NCBI GenBank assembly: GCA_037179515.1
Contig: JAXCGZ010017025.1
Coordinates: 81,001-145,000, forward strand
Direction: 5' to 3'
Source of the DNA: Halocaridina rubra
Lineage: Eukaryota > Arthropoda > Malacostraca > Decapoda > Atyidae
DNA: 64,000 nt
The notes under the pieces are model-generated. The model saw only the letters and a list, made by a program, of their open reading frames with translations. It was not told the DNA's origin and did no database searches. Positions 49,601 through 61,600 of this stretch are shown here, in pieces. Numbering within the stretch: position 1 is the first letter of the stretch; each line of letters starts with the position of its first letter. Position numbers and translations under genes: made by a program.

Positions 49601-52600
49601 ATACTAGCTGAGATTTGGAGAGTTTTTAAGTATGAGAAGTATATGTTTGAATGTTAAAATAACACTGAAATATAAAAACAAAAGGGAAAGAATACAGAAT
49701 CAAGATAAAAGAAAAAATTACAGCTGAAGACCCTTTTGTTAATTAGCATCTCTATTAAAGAACTAAGGCTTATCTGTACTTGATTTTTCTTTGGAAATAG
49801 ATGGAATAAAGGAAATCTAAATAGAAGGAATTAACACGATTTCATCATCTATTGTTTACAACTTTATCCTTAAAAACCCATGCTGTTCCAAGCAGCGAGT
49901 CAAAAAGAGAGAACAATTTCCAGAAAGTTGTCCCAGAGAGATAGTACTCAAGCCTCAAGAACAATTAAATAACGAATAAAAAAGACTTACTTACCATGTA
50001 TTATTCACTGCTTATGTAAAAACTTCTATTCTTTATTGGTGTCTGTGCCGGGGTGTTCTTAAGACATACATCGCTTGAGGAATTCCCATCTTCATTTTTA
50101 CACTGCAGTCCAAAATGAAAAATAATACTAGAACCTAAAGACTATACACAACTTTCGGTATGTTCTGTCTAAACATTACTGTACAACAGCTAAATGCATA
50201 TCACTTCAAAGTGTTTCATTTGCAAAAGTAAGAACATGTAGCAAGAGTGTTTCATTATACATGAATATTACATATGCAATGGAGAAAAAATAACTTTTAA
50301 ATCTTAAATACAGTATGCATAACAGTTACAGAGCTAAGAAATAAAAGTCAACCTTTTATGAGTATATAGAATATTCAGAAACACTTAACCAGTGCAATAT
50401 GCATTACAGCAAAAAATATGGAATATTTTAGCATGCCACATGCTTTTACATATGAGTACTTAATATTAAATGCAAGCCTTGACAAGGGAAAAGCAAGCCA
50501 TGACAAGGGAAAAGCAATGTACTTTCATTCAATCATCAGTATCAAAAGCTTGCTGCTATACTGTATCCAGACACCATGAACTTACCTTAGCATGTTATAG
50601 CTTGCACTTAAGTTGTTAAAGAAAACATTATTTACCTTACAGGTTCGCTGGAAGTATCCAGGTTATGGTGATTTTTCACAAAATTCTGGTTATAGTATAC
50701 ACAAGCCAACAAAATAAGCTGCAAGAATACGTACCAAAACGTTTACAAGAGGGACTGATATTGCAAATTGGGAGTTCAGTAAGATTAAGAATACCACAAT
50801 AGACTCGTACATAAAATGAAAATGTACATTTTTGCTTGACTGATAAAAGCCTCAAAGGAGTGAGGCGTTATTCCAATACAATAATTTCCTACGTATGAAT
50901 CCTCTCGCTTAACATGAAAAGATGCTTAGTTAAGAAAAATGTAAATTCACGTTCAGTGTAAGATAGCCCTCTCACCCGTCTTCTCAACTATAAATGATAT
51001 TCAATGTTCATCTTTAACAGCCAAACCAATAACAAAATGAGAATTAAGTTAACCATATGTTATCTTCAGCCTAACTGTTTTGAAATAACCTCATACTGCA
51101 TCTAGAAATACAGAATTTCTAATTACTGTCTAGCCATACAATCCTTTTTATAAATAAGACATTGATAATTTGTCATATTAGATTATGTGTTTTCAATATA
51201 TATACCAATGAAAAGCCAATAAACTAGTCAGTATACTGCACCTATAATTTAGTATTTTACCTATGTATTACACAGTACAGTATTCGGATGGTCGGACAAA
51301 TGGCAAATGGAATTTAATGTTGAAAAATGTAAAGTAGTTAAAATGGGTACTATAAAAGACTATACGAGTTATAAGCTAAATAACCATGAAATCAAGAGTT
51401 CTTAGTGTGAAAGGGATTTGGGAGTTCTTGTGAGTAGTAATCTTAAGCCAAGAGAGCAATGCACAGCAGTCAGAAATAAAGCAAACAGAATTTTAGGATT
51501 TATCTCAAGAAGTGTTGGCAATAGGACGGAAAAAGTTATTTTTCAGCTCTATCTTGCATTAGTTAGGCCCCAATTAGATTATGCTGTGCAATTCTGGTCA
51601 CCCTATTATAGGATGGAAATTGAATCCTTGGAGAGAGTGCAGCGAAGAATGACCAAGATGATACACAATATCAGAAATCTACCATATGAGGACAGATTAA
51701 AAAAACTTAATCTCCATTCTCTAGAGGGGCGCAAAGTTAGGGGGGGGGGTATGATTGAAGTGTATAAATGGTTTTAAGGGATTAACAAGGGTGATATTAA
51801 TAAAGTTTGAAAAATTCATGATCAAACCAGAACTCGTAATAATGGATTTAAGTTTGATAAATTTAGGTTCAGAAGGGAAATTGGTAAAAATTGGTTTGGT
51901 AATAGAGTAACTGATGCATGGAACAGGCTTCCTAGTAGGATAGTAAATGCCAATACCTTAGACACCTTCAAATGTAGATTAGATAGACATATGACAGAGG
52001 TAGGGTGGGTATGAATAGGTTAGTGCGTATTAGAAAAATCATAAAAAGAAAAATAGAATAAATAAGTAGAGTAGAATAGAATAGGTTAGATATGCTGAAA
52101 ATATCATTCAAAAATGGAGCTGCCTCGTGTGTGGCAATAGGCATGTTGCAGTGTCCCCTATTCTTATGTTCTTATGAATGTCTCATGCGAAAATCATCCA
52201 GAACTAATATCTTGATCATAAACCAAGTTCCACTGAAGTTACCAAACCATATGAACACAAAACTTCCACATCTGCATTAGCAGTACCTCTCTTCTTTAAA
52301 ATTTTCATTCACTATATGAGGACTTTGATACAATAAGTTCAACTATATACATACCCTCACTACTCTAACTTACAAAGCTAGTCTAACTATACAGGTCAAA
52401 GCACCAATAGCTGCAAACAACAGATTTCTGTGCATGTAAAAATATTCAGACTTCCCAAAAATCTAATTTAAAAAGGTATGAAAGCTCATTCTCTTACTGG
52501 CTCTTTTTCTCAGTTAACACAATACTATACACTAATCAACACTTACTATCAATTTTAAAAGGATGAATTGTCCACTTGGGTGATTTTCAACTTTTTAAGA

Positions 52601-55600
52601 CGAAAAAATAATAAAAATCATTATTCTATAATTCCATATAATCTTACCATTTCAACAGCTCCAGACACAAGGAAAAGGTCAGAAGGTACTTGAGTCTTAG
52701 GCTCTACAATAAAGTCGGGAGCATAGCGATGGGCTGAAAATGCATCAATGGTATTATTCCCAACAACACCAGTTGCTGACGACTCCATTGCTGTTATCTG
52801 TGTCGTTCGGACATGATATGGGAAGTTCTTGTTGGCAGCACTTGGTCTCGTTAAAAACTGTAAATATATATAATTAATAATAATAGTAATCTTTAAAAAA
52901 AGATACCATACCCTACCGAAGGCAGCAGTGGGACACTAATCACAGCTAGTTCTGGGTGTATTTTTCCTTCATTTTTATAAGCAAAACCTCTTCATGCCCT
53001 ATGCAGGTATCACTGATCCCTATGTCGGAATTAGGGAAGCTACTTATTCAGGGAACAATACCCAGAGTAGGGATTCCCTCTCCCCCTGACATCAGAGACT
53101 AAATAATGACTAAGAAGTTTACCCTTTCGGTCCTTTTATCCACCACTACCTAGGAGTTTAGAATCCCTTTTAAGGAAGGAAAAATGGTGAACTGCAAGAC
53201 ACTACAGTTTCACATGCTGTAAGAGTAACATATCAAATACTTTTCAATCACATACATAAGTAACCTAACCTTTTCTAAGATTTTATGCAAAAAATATTAC
53301 TATGGCTTTGTATGCAATCTACCATCTGTAGAACAGAAATGGTCTTGGCATAGGGAGAGGACACATTGACCTTACCAGCTATTCATTGGGTTATGACCTT
53401 GTAACAGATTACCACTAAATCATGGCTCAATATCCTTTCCTTCCTATACAGATCATGGTAAGTACATGAACATACTTAATGATCCTATTATATAAAATGC
53501 TAACACAATCTAGAACATCCTGATGCTAAGGAGCTACAGTGATGCACTGTAGTTCATTAAACTGCTTTTCTCAGATGTCTTTTTATTATTGTCTTACAAA
53601 AATGGTTGTATATGTATTTAAGAGGTTATTAATGTTTTTTGAAAGCAATTAATTGTCTTCATAAAGTTTCTCAAATACTGGATCACTTATCATCTACATT
53701 GTTATGCCGATAGATCAACTTTTCATTCTCTTTGGTGCTTCAAACTTCTGCTATTTATTCATTCTCATTCTAGAGAAACCCTAATTTCATATTAATTCTA
53801 GATCTTGACATATATGGTATACATTACATACCTTCCACCTCAGAATAAGCTATGTATGACCTTAAAGTCGTAACTAATAACTAACGGCACAGTTATAATA
53901 CAATCAGCCAACATTAAGACTTAAAAAGAGAGGCTGGCATAACCATTCACTATAGCACAACTTTTTTTTTTATGAATGTGACACTGGGACAGGTAAAATA
54001 CACTGCCCTCATCAATAAAGGTCAGGGCACGAGAAAACAATAAGACGAAGGAAAAGAAAAAGGTTATGGACAAGGCAGAGATGAGGTAACGATACACAAT
54101 GGAAAGGGACTGACTGAAAAATTAGTCAAAGTACTGAGGACCTACAGATATGGAAGGTCAGGTGATGAGAAGACGATAGATCCGATTTTTGAAGGAAGAC
54201 AGGTTATAAGAATTTGAAAAGACAGAATGAGGAAGAGAGTTCCAGAGCTTGGAGGTAGATGGCAAGAGGTAGTAACTGCACCGACCAATCCACGAGCTAC
54301 AAATCTCCACCCAGGACTTGTGACATGAGGCCGCTTGGCGAGTGTTACGCGGCCTCAGCAGTGGGGAAGGGATGCAACTTAACAGAGCAGCAATGGAAGA
54401 AGTAGTGACAGAAAAGAGAAAGAGATGATACCTTACGGCAAAGAGAAAGAGAATCCAGATTAAAAGTAAGAGAAGGATCATTAATGAGTCTGACTGCCTT
54501 AGATTCAACCCTATCAAGGAGATAAGTATAAGAAGAAGCACCCCAGATGTGTGAGCAGTATTCTAGGCAGGGATGGATAAGACCTTCATAGATTTTAAGT
54601 AACTGCAAAGATGACAAGTAATGACAAATACGAGACAGAATCCCCATTTTTTTCGATGCAGATTTAGAAATTTGGATTATGTGATTAAACAAGTTAGAGG
54701 CTATATGGATTCCTAATATGTTAACAGAATTAATAGGGTAAATTTTAATAGTTTCGAAGACAATGGGGCTATCAGGAGGAGATGAATATAGAGATAGCCA
54801 GAAACTGTGTCTTGGAGGCATTAAATTTTAAATTTTGGGAGCCCCACTCAGAAATCCTCTGCAAATGAGAGTTAAGAGTAGAAGAGAGTGTGATATGAGA
54901 CTGATTACGAGTAGCAGATGAAGGTTGTGAAGAAAAGGCAAAGGAAAAGTGAGGGCTAGAATCATCGGTAAGACATGAAGAAGAGAGAAAGATGGGGATT
55001 GCAGAAGACCATTGATGAACAGAAGGAATAGAGTAGGTGAAAGAACAGAGCCCCGTGGAACACCACTGGTTACAGGAAATGTGTAATATGTTGCACCATC
55101 AAGAACTACAGATATAAAACGGTCAAAAAGAAAACTGGAAATCACAGAACTGAGAGAAGGGGTAAAGCCATAAGCAGGGAGTTTGGCCAACAGAGCCTTG
55201 TACCAGAATCTGTCAAAAGCCTTAGCAAATCAAGGGCGACCACAAAGGATTCCCCATAGTTCCTCATAGAAGATGACCATACATGAGTAAGATAGGACGA
55301 GAGTCACCAGTGGATCTTGCCTTGCGGAAGCCGTGCTGGTGACCGGAGATAAGTGAGTTAGATTCAAGGCGTTTCAAGAAGTGAGCTTTGAGCAAAGTTT
55401 AGAAAATTTTAGCGATGGAAGAGGTTAGGGCAATAGGTCGGTAGTTTGAGAGAATAGAGAGGTCACCCTTTTGGAATAGGTTGCACTAGAGCATGCTTCC
55501 AAGATGAAGGATAGATACTGGTTGAGAAAATGAGGCTAAACAAACAGCAAATCACGGGAGCCAGTTCATCTGCAAACTCCTTAAGGAACCTTGCAAGGAT

Positions 55601-58600
55601 ACCATTGGGACCAAAGGCGTTGTTCGTCTTTAGCGAGAGAAGAACCTTATGAACTTTGCGTGAACAAAGGATAAGGGAGAGTATAGGGTTAGAGCAGGGT
55701 AAAGATTGAGGGACAGATGCACTGGACTTGTTTATGTAAGAGTTGGCAGAAAAATGAGAGCCAAAGAGAGTGGCTTTGTCAGTGGGAGAGCAATAATAGA
55801 ACCATCAGAACGAATAAGTGGGGGAAAGCTTGCGTTACAGAAGTTTTTGGCTAAGAAACAGAAACATTTGTCAGTTGGTGAGGAGTTAAGGTCATCAACT
55901 TTCCTTCTTGTAAAGAAAGCCTTAGACCTTTGATTCTGAGCAGTACAGCGATTCCTAGCTACAATAAAAGAAAAACAAGTTAAATCAGAAGGAGAGGCTT
56001 GGTACAAGCAGTGCGCCAGAGTCCTGACCTGAACAGCCATGGAGCAGGCACGGTCAAACCAAGGTTTAGGGGGAGAAAATGTTTTTGTAGAGGTGGGGAT
56101 GAATGCCTCCATTCCCGAGGTTATGATCTCGGCAACTTTAGGGCTACCTGATCAGGGTTGCAGGACCAATAGCAATAGTCATCCCATGGAAAGTCAACGA
56201 GGAAGTTAAGCAAATCTTCACATTGGGTACGCTCAAAGTGCCAAAGGTGGCACTGAGCAGGAGGGATTTATGGAGGGGGAGCAAAATTGGAAGAGATTGA
56301 GATCAAAGGGTAATCAAATTTACCAAGAGGGGAAAGCACAGAATATGAGTAGTTTGAAGGGTTAGAAGTAAGAAATAGGTCAAGAGTGTTGGTTGCATGT
56401 TCGTGTTGATCGGAAACACGAGTAGGATGTTTGATAATTTGCTCCAGATCGTGAGTAATAGAGCAAGGGCCACACTTTGTAGTTTATTGAAACATAAAAA
56501 TAGCATCAAATAATAAAAGTAGTCTATATTAAGGTCCCTTGCATCTGCCTTTCATTAGAGACCTATAATCTTTGACCTTTAACCCAATTTACTATGAGCA
56601 TTTTTATACTCACCAAGAAGAAAACATGACCTAAAAGGGTAATAAGGAGTTCAACAGCATTTACAACCTTCTCTCTCACCCATTTATCAATTACATGATT
56701 GCTGATGATGATGACAACAGGACCAGACAAAAACCTGCAAAATAAAAAGACCAGTATGGTACTAATAGTGTATACAGTACATCTAAATCATTAGAGTATA
56801 CAAAGGTGTGATATTATAACTTCTAATCCAGCATTATTACTAACATATATTTCAAATTCTTATGGATGCTTTCAAGACTTACATTTTTTCACCTAATTAA
56901 TATCATATTAAATTCGTCTATATCAATAACAAAATCTACTCACTAATTGAACAACAGAAATTATCACTACCTTAGTATAATTCAGACTTAAACACTCAAG
57001 AGGAAAATATAAGAAATCACACTACTCTTGTATTTCCAAAATACAAGTAACTATATTATTCTTGGAGAGTAATATACAGTAACACCAATCTTAGCAAAAG
57101 CAGATAATACATATTATCATACAAAATAGTATCAAATACAAAACAGTTATCAATGGAATCATCATAAACAATTTGTAACACCAATATAAGCTACAGTTGA
57201 ATGGGAAAAGATACATTACGTTAAAAGATATCAATAAAGTTAAAACTACACCTACGGGCTCCTGAGGACAAACTGATAATTCAAATTCAATTACAGTGTT
57301 CCCCCGGTTATTCGCGTTTCTTGGTTTGCGTTCTCACTGTATCGCTTTTTTTTTTTTTTTTTTATGGGTACAGTGTATATGCAAAAATATTAAAATATTA
57401 AAAAAAAAAATTTCAGTATTTAAATTTTTTTTATTGAAAAAAAAAAAACATATTTCATTATCTAATTGATAAAAATAATTTATTTCCCAGACTACGAATA
57501 ATAAAACAGTAAAAAATAGTAAAAAACATAAATTTATATAGATAGATAGATACGTTTATTGATCACCTCTTTTGAAAAGTACAGTATAATCTTTACAAAA
57601 GGAATATTTGGTCCAAATTACAATGAATAAATACAATAGATTTTCTACAATCATCAAATAAGTAAATGAATTTTAAATTAATATACATTGTACTAATAAC
57701 TGAATGATATACGTACGTACAGTATAACTCACATTATTGCATCATGCAATATAGTGTTCGATAGCGTACAAAGTATTGGGGTCGCAGCTACGTGAGCTAG
57801 CATATATATTTATATTTCCAGTAGTTTCATGATTTTATTGATAAAAAAAACGTATTTATTAGCCTAAGAATAATAAAAGAGTAAAAAATAGTAAAAAACT
57901 TAAATACTAACAGTATTGCAACATCTAAAATACGATACCGCTATCAGCGTTTCAGACAAAGACTCGTTCAGTCTAACTCACGTGTGCGTCATTCACGTTG
58001 TGCTTATTATACATTTTGCTTGTGTTCGATAGCGTACAATGTATTGGGGTCGCAGCTACGTGAGCTAGCATATATATTTATATTGCCAGTAGTTTCATGA
58101 TTTTATTGATAAAAAAACGTATTTCTTAGCCTAAGAATAATAAAAGTACAAAATAGTAAAAAACTTAAATACTAACAGTATTGCAACATGTAAAATACGA
58201 TACCGCTATCAGCGTTTTGGACAAAGGCTTCCACCATCTTCCATTGTCTCGCCTCACTCGTGTGCGCCATTCATGTTGTGCTTATTATTATTAATATGTT
58301 TTGCTTGTTATTTTTTTACTCGAATATTTTTACCTTTGCAATGCCTCCCAAGCATCCTTCATCTTCTAAGGCTTCTTGTAGTGAGCCTAAGCGGCAAAGG
58401 AAAATGTTAACCATTGTAGATAAAGTGAAACTCTTAGATATGTTGAAAGAAGGAAAAAAGTTTGTGGATGTCGGCAGTTATTTTACGTAAACGTAAAAAT
58501 TATTGTAAAATACTGTACCTATGTATGTCAAGTCATCATCACCTCATTCACGGTAAGTTTTCCTATCACTTTCATAAAAAATTACGTTGCTTGCTGTTAT

Positions 58601-61600
58601 TTATAATGTACAGGGTGTTTTTTCAACAGTACAGGGAGGGTTTATACAGTGTAAGCGTAAAAATATATTAAAATATCTATGTACATATAGGCTGATCCTA
58701 CTCCGCGGATTTCCTGGTTCGCGCCGGGTCCCGGAACCGAACTACCACGGTATGGGGAGGAACTCTGTATTCCATATCGTTCCTTATTCCTAACACAAGT
58801 GTTAGGAATAAGGATAGAACTTACTTTTAACTTTTTGTGGTTTATACTCTCCTGTAGAAGGCTTTGCCTCCTCTCTGGCGGGTAGAATTAACTTTTTGGC
58901 ATTTTTAGGATGTCTCCTGTCTGTCATATACTTGACAATGATAATGTGATTATAGTATACTACTCAGTTAATAGTGATGCTAAGGTTATTGCACTGAGCA
59001 GTTTTTAAGTAATATAAGTCAGTAAACGATCAACGTAAAATGCAGCCAGTTTAAATGAGCTAGCAAAGCACCCATCTCCATCTATACCAAGAAATTTTAT
59101 TTTTGATAAACCAGTCCCCACAAGTAAAGATTAGTTAACCAGCCTAAGAAGTCATACAATATTGTAATTGAAGTAAATACACACAAAAGCCCCAATATAA
59201 TTAATTCTAAAAGAAATATCCCAAAATTCTATATATATTCTTTTGAGATGCATAATTTAATACCAGGATACTTAAACTATCATATATTAAATATTAAATG
59301 GGATATTTTAAAGATGCCTAATCAAATTCCTTACTCATCTAGCAAGGAGGGTATAATGTCCCAATTCCAAGGTCCCCATGAATAAGCATATCCTAACAGA
59401 TATTCTCATATTTTGGATATGCTAAGGTATATAAGATTTTGTTACGGCTTTACATGTCTGAAGGTAATAGGTTGGGAAAGCCCAAATACTTTCAGCCGAA
59501 GAATTGTGCTACTAGGAGGCATATCTTATGCAAAAACAACTATTTTTCGCATTTCTGAGGCAAAATCTTAAGTTTACTAGGCTGTACATGATAAATGTAA
59601 TATATGGTTGTTTCACTGAGAGTAATGATAACATTACTTTCTCCACTTTGGCAATACCTTACCTCAAAGCTTGTTTAACTATTGCAGATATCAAGTGCGG
59701 CCCTAAAGGTAAGATTCTGAGGAGACTAACTAGGAATCAAAATTAGCACTGTTTCCTTGAATGTCACCGAATTCATGACATTACGACTTTCCAGTGGTAT
59801 TTCATTGCTGTAATACAGGTCCCAAAGTATAGAAATTCACTCCCACATAAAACCATGTTGGAAGTGATATAAACACAGCAGAAACGCTGAGAGTCAAGTG
59901 GAAGCTGACTGGTTCTTGAAAACGAGTTAGAATTCAGCTCCTGGCTAACAGGGGTCCATCTCAACTAAATCTATGATGCTACAACAGTCTCCAAGATCTC
60001 CAAATGATCAAATGAACAAAAACAACAGAATTAGATAAGTTCCTTATGTTGGCTGAACCACCCAAAGTTTGTCATTTAGTATCACACTACACATACAGTG
60101 CCTAAGAATTATGTGAAAATTGGCGAAAACAGATAGTCATTCCAATTCTGGAGAATATAATGGTTTATATACTGGGAAATACCAGGTATACAGCTACTGT
60201 AAAATCATCTTTCCCACTGTAAGAATAGATTCCAAAAGCTATTTCACTAGTTCACACAAAAAATTCCCAATGGATTTTGGTGTTTTTAAATGAATGTGAC
60301 CTTGGAAACTGTCGCAAACTGCTATTTTTCAGGTTAGATTACGTTAGGGTAGGTTAGGTAGGAATATATTTTGCAACTGCTCTTGTGATCAATTTCATTC
60401 AACGCATATAAATAACCATAGAAAAACTATAATTTTTACCTCCAAAGTGCGATGGGTGCAACTGTAAATAAAATACCCTTCGCCTAATCTACCGTTCGCC
60501 ATATATCCTCACTCATAAGTGTGAACGAAAATGAAGTGGCTTTGTAGCCTTTTCAAAACAAAATTTCCATCAGAGCAAAAATGAGCACCAACACCATCAT
60601 TCTCTTTGACATATTTGTTACGCAGTACAAAATATGCGAGGAAATACATAGCTTAAGTCTAAGAATTCCTATTTATGTAGAGCTTCAAGAAAGTGCCATG
60701 ATACCCTCCGTGAAATTGTAGATAATCACTAATATTACTATTTCAATAAGAACTTTGTCCTTCTTTAAAAACAATTCGCTTCTCCAATAATTTACGATAT
60801 GCGTGTACTTAGTGATTAAACATAGCAAGATTTTGACGAAACTTTTGGGTATTATTATAGTTATGGGGATTCCTAAGGGGGCGGCTAGGGAGGATGCGTT
60901 CTCCTAGGTGAGGTTAGGTTAGGAAGCACCAAAAATATGTTTATTTTTCGACATATTTCTTTGTGGAATAAAAGAATGATCCCATCTTCTAAAAAAATTA
61001 CCCACTTTTGTAATAAACATCGTGTATATTTTCACATCCTCCAAGTTGATAATGGACGCAGTATCTTATCTAAATCTCAACTCGTTTCCTTACGAGAGTA
61101 AACTAACCTGACCAATCCAAATATTATATAAAAACGGCTGAAAAACAAAATATCGCTGTAAAACGATAAAAGAACCCGTTGGGCGTGTGTAAAACATTTA
61201 CAGATTCAGGCTTTTACAGAAATGCCTACTGTCATTCAAAGTTTCATTTCTGAGAATTCCTAACCTGGGCAAGACCTAACGTGTTTTATATTTCTATGGG
61301 AAATAAATTCATGGCTTTATCTATTATTTTATCATAAATGAGATGCAGTATCTTTCTTTTAAATTTCACCTAATTTCATCTGGTGCGAAGGAAAACCACT
61401 CAAACATTAGGGAAAAGAACTTTCGTTTGTTTAAAAATGTATTATGATTATTATTAATATTATTATCATTAGGCTGTAACACTCTACAACATTTACAAGG
61501 TATATAATTTCATGGGTATGACGGTAGAAGATATTTGCCCATTTATCCTGTGATTGATCTAAGCATAGTAGTGGGGGAAATTGTAGCATTCCTTTATCCC

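Larger units (their letters stand above)
57294..58767 (+). mobile_element. Tigger-type (pogo superfamily) DNA transposon, internally deleted
   Basis: Flanked by TA on both sides (57,292-57,293 and 58,768-58,769), the target duplication expected for Tc1/mariner/pogo elements. Termini are CAGTGTTCCCCC at the left and GGGGAGGAACTCTG at the right (reverse complement CAGAGTTCCTCCCC), giving short terminal inverted repeats. Inside are a duplicated 5' leader, a transposase start with an HTH, and a 3' GC-rich end (GCGCCGGGTCCCGGAACCG). Most of the transposase, including the DDE domain, is missing, so this copy is non-autonomous. Confidence 0.8.

Noticed and set aside
57755..58307. CRISPR-like or satellite array
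   Set aside because: Only two long direct units, within a Tigger transposon; no short regularly spaced repeats with spacers.
60330..60920. TTAGG-like telomeric repeats (ggttaggtt)
   Set aside because: Only one or two imperfect units per site, no array.
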